This document shows positions 16,347 through 24,858 of a stretch of 64,000 nucleotides of DNA, in pieces. Each line of letters begins with the position of its first letter. Within the stretch, counting starts at the first letter, position 1. The notes below the pieces were generated by a model, which saw only the letters and a list, made by a program, of their open reading frames with translations, searched no databases and was not told the DNA's origin. A program made the translations under genes and the position numbers. The stretch comes from an uncultured Eubacteriales bacterium (GTDB lineage: Bacteria > Bacillota > Clostridia > Oscillospirales > Acutalibacteraceae): assembly GCA_934456435.1 (NCBI GenBank), contig CAKSHH010000002.1, forward strand, positions 124,001-188,000. The letters run 5' to 3'.

Positions 16347-17220
16347 ATTTCTTCAGTTTAACAAGGTCGCGGTAGCTGATGAGCTTGATGTTGTGCTCGT
16401 CAAACGCCTTGTAAATGTCGGGATCTTTCATAATTAGATATTCCCAATATCTTCTCTTCCATCTTCCCGTGATGGCTTTCATCTCGTCGGTAGCAAGAGC
16501 GGGATGAATATAGGTTTCGCAGATTCCGTCGGGAATGTCCGTGAGATATGTAATGAAGTTTTGCTTGAACTCCTCGTAGGAATCGCCGCTTTCAATGCTT
16601 TCGGGGAATATGAGATAGTCCGGCATCGGAACATGGTTTATCTTGCCGAACATACCGGAAAAACGGCAGGCGGCTTTGAACAGCCACATCGGTGTACCGG
16701 GAGGGCATTGAGATTCAAGCGGCTTTGAAAACATACGGAAAGGATAACCCTTTTTACCGCAGATTGCAAGTGTTTTCGGAAGCATTTTCAGCTTGCCGTT
16801 GAGTCCGTAAAGCGCGCCCATGTGTGAATCAACGTGGGAGGGCTTCATACCCTTGTTTTCGCAGTATTCAATCTGCGCGAGAGTTTCGGCACAGGCGTCA
16901 TCGTATGTGCAATGAGCCTCAAAGTCTTCGCTCTCCGGCCACATTCTGCCCTCCGGAGTTCTGATACTCTTGCCGTCCGTGAGCGGTCCCCACGGGAATT
17001 TGTCCATCCACTCGTTCGTGTGGGTGAGATGAACACCGATTGCGTACTGCGGATGTGTCTTTGCAAATTCAATTGCCTCGTCCGCGCCGGGACAGGGTAC
17101 CATTATTGTCGAGGAAAGCAGACAGCCGCTTTCAAAAAGCTCCATGCAAGCCTCATTGGCAGAATGGCAAAGTCCGAAGTCGTCGGCGTTTATAATAAGA
17201 TACTTACTGATAATTATCAC
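16345..17220 (-). CDS. ChbG/HpnK (YdjC) family carbohydrate deacetylase-like protein
   Basis: About 290 aa. It starts KYLIINADDFGLCHSANEAC, the signature of the YdjC/ChbG family; the DD pair and later His residues (GVHLTHTNEW, HVDSHMG) bind the catalytic metal. Family members remove acetyl groups from chitooligosaccharides or act on related sugars. No signal peptide is present. The start is unclear. The only canonical candidate is GTG at 17220, but it lies inside the best ribosome site (AGGAGTG). Translation may begin at a nearby ATT/ATC or use this GTG with a poor site. The minus-strand gene converges on yfcE and diverges from the sugar kinase. Confidence 0.85.
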   Translation of the reverse strand: MIIISKYLIINADDFGLCHSANEACMELFESGCLLSSTIMVPCPGADEAIEFAKTHPQYAIGVHLTHTNEWMDKFPWGPLTDGKSIRTPEGRMWPESEDFEAHCTYDDACAETLAQIEYCENKGMKPSHVDSHMGALYGLNGKLKMLPKTLAICGKKGYPFRMFSKPLESQCPPGTPMWLFKAACRFSGMFGKINHVPMPDYLIFPESIESGDSYEEFKQNFITYLTDIPDGICETYIHPALATDEMKAITGRWKRRYWEYLIMKDPDIYKAFDEHNIKLISYRDLVKLKK

Positions 17221-17314
17221 TCCTGTTTTTTCTCATTCAGAGACTGATTACATAATCAAACATATTCTACTATATTGTGAAAAAAAAAGCAAGCACTTTA
17301 AATAGACAAACCGC

Positions 17315-17343
17315 TTGAAAAATACAGATATATACTATATAAT
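17315..17343 (+). promoter_or_regulatory. Promoter of the PfkB kinase gene
   Basis: TTGAAA-N17-TATAAT, about 50 bp before the GTG start at 17392. Confidence 0.75.
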
Positions 17344-17391
17344 CTAATTAAATAAACGTTTTACTAATAGCTGACCTGAGAGGTGACCGCT

Positions 17392-18315
17392 GTGAAAGAA
17401 TACGATATTACTGCCCTCGGCGAAATCCTTATTGATTTTGTTCCCGACGGCGTTGACGCGGCAGGAGATCTGAGATTTGTCCGCAAGGCGGGCGGCGCAC
17501 CCCTGAATGTGCTCGCCACGGCGGCTAAGCACGGTCTGAAAACCGCATTTATCGGCAAGGTCGGAAATGACCTTTTGGGTGATTTTCTTCTTGATACGGT
17601 CAAAAGGTGCGGCATTGATGACAGGTACCTGAAAAAAGACGGTCAGCATAATACTACTCTCGCATTTGTCGAGCTTGACGGTCAGGGAGACAGGAGGTTC
17701 AGCTTTTACAGAGCTTTCGGTGCGGACAGGTTCATTTATGAAGATGACGTTGACGCGGAGCTGATAGCCGATTCCAAGGTGTTCCACTTTGGTTCTCTTT
17801 CGCTGACGGACGAGCCGTCTGCTTCGGCGACCGAGCTTGCAGTCAGGACGGCGAAGGAAAGCGGCTGTACCGTGACTTATGACCCGAATTACAGACCTCC
17901 TCTCTGGGAAAGCGAAGAAAAAGCGGTAAAACAGATGACAAGGCTTGTTCACTATGCCGATATTGTCAAGCTTTCGGTTGAAGAGCTTGATATGATAAGC
18001 GGCGGAAAGGGAGCGGAATATCTGCTCTCACAGGGCGCGAGTCTGATACTTGTCACCGACGGCGGAAACGGCTCCGAGCTGTACTTTAAAGGACAAAGGA
18101 AGCACATTCCCGCCGAGAAAGCCGCAACTGTGGACACAACGGGGGCAGGAGATATATTTTTCGGCACATTTATTTCGGAATACATTAAAAACGGCGCAGG
18201 ACTCGGCGAAATGTCGTTTGACGACGCCGTAAGCTATGCCGAAAGAGCGGCACACATAGCCGCGAAAAGTACGGAACGCTACGGCGCGATTGCTTCAATA
18301 CCGCCGTGTGTTTGA
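17392..18315 (+). CDS. PfkB-family carbohydrate kinase (fructokinase-like)
   Basis: 307 aa from GTG at 17392, with GAGAGGTGA at the right distance; a GTG at 17383 lies inside that ribosome site. Ribokinase-fold signatures are clear: the N-terminal ALGEILIDFVPDG, the sugar-binding GGAPLNVLATAAKHG, GKVGNDLLGDFL, and the C-terminal DTTGAGDIFFGTF with the catalytic Asp and anion hole. The pattern resembles bacterial fructokinases more than ribokinases. It probably phosphorylates fructose or a related sugar with ATP. No transporter is adjacent. Confidence 0.88.
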   Translation: MKEYDITALGEILIDFVPDGVDAAGDLRFVRKAGGAPLNVLATAAKHGLKTAFIGKVGNDLLGDFLLDTVKRCGIDDRYLKKDGQHNTTLAFVELDGQGDRRFSFYRAFGADRFIYEDDVDAELIADSKVFHFGSLSLTDEPSASATELAVRTAKESGCTVTYDPNYRPPLWESEEKAVKQMTRLVHYADIVKLSVEELDMISGGKGAEYLLSQGASLILVTDGGNGSELYFKGQRKHIPAEKAATVDTTGAGDIFFGTFISEYIKNGAGLGEMSFDDAVSYAERAAHIAAKSTERYGAIASIPPCV

Positions 18316-18455
18316 TAAAACTTGAAAATTGAATAAATGAACAGTTCGGTTTTGAATAATAACGGTTTGTTTGATTGATGGTCACTCAGTTGATTTGAAA
18401 ATATTTCCGTAAAGGGTATATTGATAAATGCAATACCGATATGAGAAAGCGGCAA

Positions 18456-18484
18456 TTCCCAAAATGCGATTAGTTTGATAAAAT
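18456..18484 (+). promoter_or_regulatory. Predicted promoter of the rex-adhE-hydrogenase operon
   Basis: TTCCCA-N17-TAAAAT, with four of six matches in the -35 box. The -10 box lies within the putative Rex operator, which is the main reason to believe it. Confidence 0.5.
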
Positions 18485-18492
18485 AATAACAA
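18475..18492. promoter_or_regulatory. Candidate Rex operator
   Basis: TTGATAAAATAATAACAA matches 12 of 14 defined positions of the clostridial Rex box TTGTTAA-N4-TTAACAA. It overlaps the -10 box 36 bp upstream of the rex start. This is the position expected for NADH-relieved autorepression of rex and the downstream fermentation genes. Confidence 0.7.
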
Positions 18493-18527
18493 ATGAGGGC
18501 GAAAGTCCGAATACGGGAGGTGTCGCT

Positions 18528-19142
18528 TTGAAAGAAACGGAGATATCGCGTCCAACCCTCGGCAGAATACCGATGTATTTGAAATACCTGAAAGGCTTGC
18601 CGCCGGGGACGATGTACGTTGCCTCGACTGCAATAGCCAAGGACTTAGGTTTAGGTGAGGTTCAGGTCAGAAAGGATCTCGGTAGCCTGTGCGGTTCCGG
18701 AAAGCCAAAGGTCGGATATTTGCGCGACGAGCTTATCGAAAGTCTGGAAGCGGTTTTCGCAAAGGATGACGGCGGAACGGTTATCGTGGGCGCCGGACGG
18801 CTCGGTAAGGCTCTGCTTGACTACAAGGGCTTTGACGATTTGGGAATTTCCGTGCTTGCCGCGTTTGATGCGAACGCCAAAGAGGGTGAGACCTCGGAAA
18901 GCGGAAAGCCGATACTTCCGATGGAGGAGTTTGCAGGCTTCTGCAAGGCTAATGATGTGAGAATCGGAATAATTGCCGTTCCTGCATCAGCCGCTCAGTC
19001 GGTTTGCAACCTTTTCTATGAAAACGGGATTCGGGCAATGTGGTGCTTCGCACCCTGTCAGCTTTACAAGCCGGCGGACGCAGTAATACAGTATGAAAAT
19101 CTTGCGCTGTCGCTTGCACACCTAAAAATGCAAATCAAGTAA
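18528..19142 (+). CDS. rex: Redox-sensing transcriptional repressor Rex
   Basis: 204 aa from a TTG start with GGGAGGTG seven bases upstream. The N-terminal winged helix contains the Rex recognition segment GLGEVQVRKDL (residues about 41-51). The C-terminal Rossmann domain starts with the dinucleotide motif VGAGRLGKAL at 87-96. Rex dimers bind DNA at low NADH/NAD+ and release it when NADH rises, inducing fermentative genes. It leads an operon with adhE and two hydrogenase genes and has its own operator-like site, so the logic of regulation is visible within one transcript. Confidence 0.95.
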   Translation: MKETEISRPTLGRIPMYLKYLKGLPPGTMYVASTAIAKDLGLGEVQVRKDLGSLCGSGKPKVGYLRDELIESLEAVFAKDDGGTVIVGAGRLGKALLDYKGFDDLGISVLAAFDANAKEGETSESGKPILPMEEFAGFCKANDVRIGIIAVPASAAQSVCNLFYENGIRAMWCFAPCQLYKPADAVIQYENLALSLAHLKMQIK

Positions 19143-19180
19143 ACAGATCAACATGTAATTAGAAACCGGGAGGTTAAGAT

Positions 19181-21898
19181 ATGGAAACGAAAGAAAGAAA
19201 AATCGTAGACAGTGTAGAGTCGCTTGAGGAAACTCTTGCGCGCGTAAGGGAAGCTCAGAAGAAGTTTTCCACCTACACTCAGGAGCAGGTAGACAAGATC
19301 TTCTTTGCCGCGGCATCTGCCGCAAACAAGGCGAGAATCCCTCTTGCCAAAATGGCGGTTGAAGAGACCGGCATGGGCGTTGTTGAGGACAAGGTTATCA
19401 AAAACAACTACGCCGCCGAGTATATCTACAACGCTTACAAGAACACAAAGACCTGCGGAGTTATCGAAGAGGATAAGGCTTACGGAATCAAGAAGATTGC
19501 AGAGCCGATCGGTGTTATCGCCGCCGTTATTCCGACGACGAACCCGACTTCAACGGCAATATTCAAGTGCCTTATCGCGCTGAAGACCCGTAATGCTATC
19601 ATCATCAGCCCCCATCCGAGAGCAAAGCTTTCAACAATCGCCGCCGCAAAGCTTGTACTTGAGGCAGCCGTTGAAGCAGGCGCACCGGAGGACATCATCG
19701 GTTGGATCGATGTTCCGAGCCTTGAGCTTACAAACCTCATTATGAAAGAGGCTGACATCATCCTTGCAACGGGCGGCCCCGGAATGGTTAAGGCTGCTTA
19801 TTCATCGGGCAAGCCGGCACTCGGCGTCGGTGCAGGTAACACACCTGCCATCATCGACGAAACAGCGGACATTGTCCTTGCCGTCAGCTCAATCATTCAT
19901 TCAAAGACATTTGATAACGGTATGATCTGCGCTTCCGAGCAGTCCGTTATCGTTCATCAGAATATTTACGACGCAGTCAAGGCCGAATTTGCGGACAGAG
20001 GCTGTTACTTCCTTGACCCCGAAGAGACGGAAAAGGTCAGAAAGACCATCATCATCAACGGCGCGCTTAACGCTAAGATCGTCGGTCAGCCTGCCGCAAA
20101 GATTGCAGCTCTTGCGGGCGTAAAGGTTCCGTCGGGAACAAAAATCATTATCGGTGAGGTCGAGAGCGTTGACATCAGCGAGGAGTTTGCACACGAGAAG
20201 CTTTCTCCCGTTCTTGCAATGTACAAGGCAACCGATATTCACGACGCTTTCGACAAGGCAGAGCATCTTATCGCGGACGGCGGCTACGGCCACACATCTT
20301 CAATCTATCTCAACGAAGTAACCGAGCAGGCAAAGCTTGAGGAGTTCACTTCAAGAATGAAGACCTGCCGTATTCTTGTAAATACTCCCTCTTCACACGG
20401 CGGTATCGGTGATCTTTACAACTTCAAGCTCGCTCCGTCGCTTACCTTGGGTTGCGGCTCGTGGGGCGGCAACAGCGTAAGCGAAAATGTCGGCGTAAAG
20501 CATCTTATCAATATCAAGACCGTAGCTGAGAGGAGACAGAATATGTTGTGGTTCAGAGCACCTGAAAAGGTATATATCAAGAAGGGCTGTCTCCCTGTTG
20601 CACTTGACGAACTCAAGAACGTCATGGGCAAGAAGAGAGCGTTTATCGTAACGGACAGTTTCCTTTATCATAACGGCTACACAAAGCCGATCACAGACAA
20701 ACTTGACGAGATGGGCATTGTTCATACAACGTTCTTCAACGTTGCTCCCGACCCGACACTTGCCTGTGCAAAAGAGGGTACGGAGCAGATGAGAGCCTTC
20801 CAGCCCGACTGCATTATCGCTCTCGGCGGCGGTTCCGCAATGGACGCCGGCAAAATCATGTGGGTTCTCTATGAGCATCCGGAAGCAGACTTCATGGATA
20901 TGGCAATGCGTTTCATTGATATCCGTAAGCGTGTTTACACATTCCCGAAGATGGGCGAAAAGGCATACTTCATCGCTATCCCGACATCGGCAGGTACAGG
21001 TTCGGAAGTTACTCCGTTCGCCGTTATCACCGACGAAAAGAGCGGCGTCAAGTATCCGCTTGCTGACTATCAGCTTCTCCCGAATATGGCAATTATTGAT
21101 ACAGACTTCCACATGAGCGCACCGAAAGGACTTACGGCAGCCTCCGGTATCGACGCCGTTACACACGCACTTGAGGCCTATGCTTCAATGATGGCAACGG
21201 ACTACACGGACGGCCTTGCAATTCAGGCTCTCAAGTCAATCTTTGAGTACCTGCCCCGCGCTTATGACAACGGTCAGAACGATATCGAGGCTCGTGAGAA
21301 GATGGCAAATGCCGCAACAATGGCAGGTATGGCGTTCGCAAACGCATTCCTCGGCGTATGTCACTCAATGGCTCACAAGCTCGGCGCATTCCATCACCTG
21401 CCGCACGGCGTTGCCAACGCATTGATGATCGAAGAGGTACTTCGTTTCAATGCTTCCGAGGCTCCGGCAAAGATGGGTACGTTCTCCCAGTACGACCACC
21501 CGCACACTCTTGCACGTTATGCTGAGGTTTCAAGAGCTCTCGGCTTCGGCGGCAAGAACGACAAGGAAAGCCTTGAAAATCTCATCAACGCTATCAACGC
21601 TCTCAAGGAGAGAGTCGGAATCAAGAAGACGATCCGTGATTACGGCATCGACGAAAAGGACTTCCTTGACCGTCTCGACGCAATGACAGAGCAGGCTTTC
21701 GATGATCAGTGCACAGGCGCTAACCCGCGTTATCCGCTCATGAGCGAAATCAAGCAGATGTACCTCAACGCTTATTACGGAAATAAGCACTTTGAGGAAG
21801 AAGATAAACCCACAGCAGCCGATTTTGAGGCGACCGACGACAAGCATGATTTCAAAAAGGCTTATCGCAGAGCAGAGAACGGCAAGAGCAAAGCGTAA
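19181..21898 (+). CDS. adhE: Bifunctional acetaldehyde-CoA/alcohol dehydrogenase AdhE
   Basis: 905 aa, the usual size for AdhE. Residues about 1-450 are an aldehyde dehydrogenase with the catalytic Cys in GMICASEQ (C250). Residues about 460-890 are an iron-dependent alcohol dehydrogenase with the GGGSAMDAGK nucleotide motif near 548 and the metal-binding His cluster CHSMAHKLGAFHHLPHG at about 725-742. It reduces acetyl-CoA to ethanol with two NADH and often forms spirosomes. It is 38 bp after rex and followed 12 bp later by a kinase-like gene. Placing it in one operon with hydrogenases links the two reductant sinks. Confidence 0.97.
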   Translation: METKERKIVDSVESLEETLARVREAQKKFSTYTQEQVDKIFFAAASAANKARIPLAKMAVEETGMGVVEDKVIKNNYAAEYIYNAYKNTKTCGVIEEDKAYGIKKIAEPIGVIAAVIPTTNPTSTAIFKCLIALKTRNAIIISPHPRAKLSTIAAAKLVLEAAVEAGAPEDIIGWIDVPSLELTNLIMKEADIILATGGPGMVKAAYSSGKPALGVGAGNTPAIIDETADIVLAVSSIIHSKTFDNGMICASEQSVIVHQNIYDAVKAEFADRGCYFLDPEETEKVRKTIIINGALNAKIVGQPAAKIAALAGVKVPSGTKIIIGEVESVDISEEFAHEKLSPVLAMYKATDIHDAFDKAEHLIADGGYGHTSSIYLNEVTEQAKLEEFTSRMKTCRILVNTPSSHGGIGDLYNFKLAPSLTLGCGSWGGNSVSENVGVKHLINIKTVAERRQNMLWFRAPEKVYIKKGCLPVALDELKNVMGKKRAFIVTDSFLYHNGYTKPITDKLDEMGIVHTTFFNVAPDPTLACAKEGTEQMRAFQPDCIIALGGGSAMDAGKIMWVLYEHPEADFMDMAMRFIDIRKRVYTFPKMGEKAYFIAIPTSAGTGSEVTPFAVITDEKSGVKYPLADYQLLPNMAIIDTDFHMSAPKGLTAASGIDAVTHALEAYASMMATDYTDGLAIQALKSIFEYLPRAYDNGQNDIEAREKMANAATMAGMAFANAFLGVCHSMAHKLGAFHHLPHGVANALMIEEVLRFNASEAPAKMGTFSQYDHPHTLARYAEVSRALGFGGKNDKESLENLINAINALKERVGIKKTIRDYGIDEKDFLDRLDAMTEQAFDDQCTGANPRYPLMSEIKQMYLNAYYGNKHFEEEDKPTAADFEATDDKHDFKKAYRRAENGKSKA

Positions 21899-21910
21899 GG
21901 AGGAATATAT

Positions 21911-22660
21911 ATGAATTTGGACAGAATTATTGCGGTCAGAACCGACAAAACCGTTTACCGCGACGGCGACCGCTGTCTCAAGGTTTTCAATGAGGACTAT
22001 TCAAAGGCAGACGTTCTCAACGAGGCGCTCAACCAGGCGCGTATCGAAGAGACAGGTCTCAACATTCCGAAAATCCTTGAGGTCACGGTTATTGACGGCA
22101 AGTGGACAATCGTTTCCGAATATATCAAGGGCAAGACGCTCGCACGTCTCATGGAGGAGAACCCTGAGAAGAAGGATGAATACCTCAGCCTTTTCGTTGA
22201 CCTCCAGCTCCAGATGCATGCCAAGACCTGCGACGGTCTGACAAAGCTCAAGGACAAGATGAACAAGAAGATCAGCCAGACAGACCTTTCGGCAACCGTC
22301 CGTTACGATCTTCACACCCGTCTTGAGGCAATGCCCAAGCACAACAAGGTATGTCACGGTGACTTCAACCCGACAAATATCATAATCGCTGAGGACGGTA
22401 CTCCGTATATTCTCGACTGGTCCCATGCGACTCAGGGTAATGCCTCCGCCGACGTTGCCAGAACCTATCTTCTCTTCTGGCTCAACGGTGACATCGCAGG
22501 CGCAAAGAAGTACCTTGACCTGTTCTGCGACAGAAGCAACACAGCAAAGCAGTATGTTCAGAAGTGGATGCCGATCGTTGCGGCTTCACAGACTGTAAAA
22601 GGCAATGAGGCGGAACGTGAGTTCCTGCATTCATGGATAAACGTTGTTGATTACGAATAA
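21911..22660 (+). CDS. APH/choline-kinase-fold phosphotransferase of unknown substrate
   Basis: 249 aa. The C-terminal half has the kinase catalytic loop VCHGDFNPTNIII (about 147-159) and the metal-binding ILDWSHAT (about 166-173), typical of the aminoglycoside phosphotransferase/choline kinase superfamily. The N-terminal lobe is short but has a plausible Lys (DRCLKVFNEDY) and Glu. Known family members phosphorylate small molecules; some related kinases act on proteins. Its place between adhE and a hydrogenase/phosphatase group, with 12- and 15-bp gaps, argues for a role tied to redox metabolism. The substrate cannot be told from sequence. Confidence 0.85.
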   Translation: MNLDRIIAVRTDKTVYRDGDRCLKVFNEDYSKADVLNEALNQARIEETGLNIPKILEVTVIDGKWTIVSEYIKGKTLARLMEENPEKKDEYLSLFVDLQLQMHAKTCDGLTKLKDKMNKKISQTDLSATVRYDLHTRLEAMPKHNKVCHGDFNPTNIIIAEDGTPYILDWSHATQGNASADVARTYLLFWLNGDIAGAKKYLDLFCDRSNTAKQYVQKWMPIVAASQTVKGNEAEREFLHSWINVVDYE

Positions 22661-22675
22661 TAGGAGGATATTACG

Positions 22676-22915
22676 ATGAAAATAACGGTTTGTATCGGCT
22701 CATCCTGTCACATCAAGGGCTCCCGTCAGGTTGTTGAGCAGCTTCAGTATCTCATTCATGAGAATGACCTCGGCGACAAGGTCGAACTCGGCGGAACGTT
22801 CTGCATGGGCAAATGCCAGCAGGGTGTTTGTGTGACGGTTGACGACAAGTTCTTCTCCGTTTCCCCTGAGACCGTAAAGGAATTTTTTGAAGAAAACGTA
22901 CTTGCAAAGGTGTGA
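22676..22915 (+). CDS. Thioredoxin-like [2Fe-2S] ferredoxin domain protein (first of two)
   Basis: 79 aa. Cysteines C6 and C11 (C-x4-C) and C43 and C47 (C-x3-C) have the spacing of the thioredoxin-fold [2Fe-2S] domain of NuoE/HydC-type subunits, without other domains. It should pass single electrons, probably to or from the hydrogenase proteins encoded just downstream. It is a tandem paralogue of the next gene (both begin with an IC-x-GSSCH-x-KGS pattern) and has an extra Cys at 52. Confidence 0.88.
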   Translation: MKITVCIGSSCHIKGSRQVVEQLQYLIHENDLGDKVELGGTFCMGKCQQGVCVTVDDKFFSVSPETVKEFFEENVLAKV

Positions 22916-22919
22916 AAAA

Positions 22920-23180
22920 ATGATCGTTCAGATATGTGTAGGTTCGTCCTGCCATTTGAAAGGGTCTGAAAAATTAGTAGAGCTTTTTCAGAAAGCTATT
23001 GCTGAAAACAAGCTTGATAGTGACGTTACACTTGCCGGCAGCTTTTGCACCGGCAAGTGCAACCGCGTTGGTGTAACCGTTACGGTTGACGACGATATTT
23101 TTACCGGCGTTACTCCGGAGAATTTCAGCACCTTTTTCAATGATAAGGTACTCAACAAGATAAACGAAGAAAGGAATTAA
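22920..23180 (+). CDS. Thioredoxin-like [2Fe-2S] ferredoxin domain protein (second of two)
   Basis: 86 aa from the ATG at 22920, four bases after the preceding stop; the ribosome site AAAGGTG overlaps the end of that gene. An upstream in-frame ATG at 22887 lies inside the preceding gene and is rejected. C6, C11, C43 and C47 are conserved in the same spacing as its neighbour. The two are clear duplicates, similar along their whole length. In sensory-hydrogenase operons of other clostridia such small proteins accompany the PAS hydrogenase; here there are two copies. Confidence 0.88.
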   Translation: MIVQICVGSSCHLKGSEKLVELFQKAIAENKLDSDVTLAGSFCTGKCNRVGVTVTVDDDIFTGVTPENFSTFFNDKVLNKINEERN

Positions 23181-23184
23181 CGGT

Positions 23185-24858
23185 ATGGAGTGTCTGACTC
23201 TGAAAAAATCCAACTGTAAAAACTGTTACAAGTGTATTCGCCATTGTCCGGTCAAATCCATTCGCTTTTCCGGCAACCAGGCATATATCATCGGCAACGA
23301 GTGCATTATGTGCGGTCATTGCTTTGTCGTCTGCCCACAGGACGCAAAGCAGATAGTCGATGAAACGGAAAAGGTAAAGGTTCTTTTGCAGAGCGGCGAT
23401 CCCGTTGTCGTCAGCTTGGCTCCGTCTTTCATAGCTAACTATGAGGGAGTCGGCATCGGCGCAATGAGAGAAGCACTCAAAAAGCTCGGATTCTATGACG
23501 TCGAGGAAACGGCAGTCGGCGCTACCATTGTTAAAAAGGAATATGAGCGGATGATCGGCGAGAAGACCCATGATATAATCATTTCTTCCTGCTGTCACTC
23601 CGTCAATTTGCTTATACAAAAATATTTTCCCTCGGAGCTTCCGTATCTTGCCGACGTAATGTCGCCCATGCAGGCACATTGCAAGGACATAAAGAAACGT
23701 ATCCCGAACGCAAAGACCGTGTTTATCGGTCCGTGCGTTGCCAAGAAGGATGAAGCGCAGTACTACGAGGGTATTGTTGATTCCGTGCTCACCTTTGATG
23801 AGCTCACCAACTGGCTCAAGGCTCAGAACATTGAGCTGAAAAAAGAAATGGATCATGACGAGAACAGCCGCGCGCGTTTCTTCCCGACGACAGGCGGTAT
23901 TCTCAAGACAATGGATACGAGCGACTCCGACTACACCTATATGGCGATTGACGGAACAGACAACTGCATTGCCGCTCTCCACGACATTGAAAACGGCAAC
24001 CTGCACAAGTGCTTTATCGAGATGTCAGCCTGCGCCGGAAGCTGTGTCGGCGGACCGGTTATGGAAAAATTCCATCGTTCTCCGGTCAAGGATTATGTTG
24101 CCGTATCGCGTTTCGCAGGCGAAAAGGATTTTGATGTTCAGAGCGCAGATCCGCTTGCGATTCGTAAAAACTTCACTTTTATTGAAAGAAAATTGCAGCA
24201 GCCGTCAGAGTCCGAGATACGTGACACTCTCCGCCAGATGGGCAAGATGAAGCCTTCGGATGAGTTAAACTGCGGCTCCTGCGGATACAATACCTGCCGC
24301 GAAAAGGCGGTTGCCATTCTCCAGGGCAAGGCGGAGATTTCAATGTGTCTGCCGTACCTCAAGGACAAGGCGGAGAGCTTCTCCGACACAATCGTCCGCA
24401 ACACGCCGAACGGTCTTATCGTGCTCAATGAGAAGCTTGAAGTTCAGCAGATAAATCAGGCGGCGCTGAAGATCATAAACGTTCGCAATGCGTCCGTTGT
24501 TCTCGGCGACCAGGTTGTCAGGATACTTGACCCGACAGATTTCCTCAGCGTGCTCAGCAGCGGCAGGAGTATTCACAACAAGAGAACCTACCTTGCCGAG
24601 TACGAAAAATATGTTGAGGAATCAATACTCTACGACAAGGAATATCATCTGCTGGTATGTATTCTCCGCGATGTTACCGAGGAAGAAAACCAGCGCGAAA
24701 GAAAAGAAAAAATCAGTCACCAGACTGTCGAAATTGCCGACCGTGTTGTTGACAACCAGATGAGAATCGTTCAGGAGATTGCATCCCTGCTCGGTGAAAC
24801 GGCGGCGGAAACAAAAATTGCTCTCACTAAATTAAAGGAGTCGATCAGCGATGAATAA
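23185..24858 (+). CDS. Sensory-type [FeFe] hydrogenase with PAS domain (HydS/HfsB-like)
   Basis: 557 aa. Two [4Fe-4S] ferredoxin motifs are at C11/14/17/21 and C40/43/46/50. An H-cluster domain follows with SSCCH (C136, C137), GPCVAKK (C184) and EMSACAGSCVGG (C283, C287). The four H-cluster ligands are therefore present, although the loops differ from catalytic enzymes (TSCCP, MACxGGC). A further cysteine cluster CGSCGYNTC with C388 resembles the Fe-S domain of RnfB-like proteins, and a PAS domain occupies about 400-505. This is the layout of group C 'sensory' hydrogenases, proposed H2 or redox sensors. Its 3' end overlaps the phosphatase gene by 8 bp. Confidence 0.88.
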   Translation: MECLTLKKSNCKNCYKCIRHCPVKSIRFSGNQAYIIGNECIMCGHCFVVCPQDAKQIVDETEKVKVLLQSGDPVVVSLAPSFIANYEGVGIGAMREALKKLGFYDVEETAVGATIVKKEYERMIGEKTHDIIISSCCHSVNLLIQKYFPSELPYLADVMSPMQAHCKDIKKRIPNAKTVFIGPCVAKKDEAQYYEGIVDSVLTFDELTNWLKAQNIELKKEMDHDENSRARFFPTTGGILKTMDTSDSDYTYMAIDGTDNCIAALHDIENGNLHKCFIEMSACAGSCVGGPVMEKFHRSPVKDYVAVSRFAGEKDFDVQSADPLAIRKNFTFIERKLQQPSESEIRDTLRQMGKMKPSDELNCGSCGYNTCREKAVAILQGKAEISMCLPYLKDKAESFSDTIVRNTPNGLIVLNEKLEVQQINQAALKIINVRNASVVLGDQVVRILDPTDFLSVLSSGRSIHNKRTYLAEYEKYVEESILYDKEYHLLVCILRDVTEEENQRERKEKISHQTVEIADRVVDNQMRIVQEIASLLGETAAETKIALTKLKESISDE

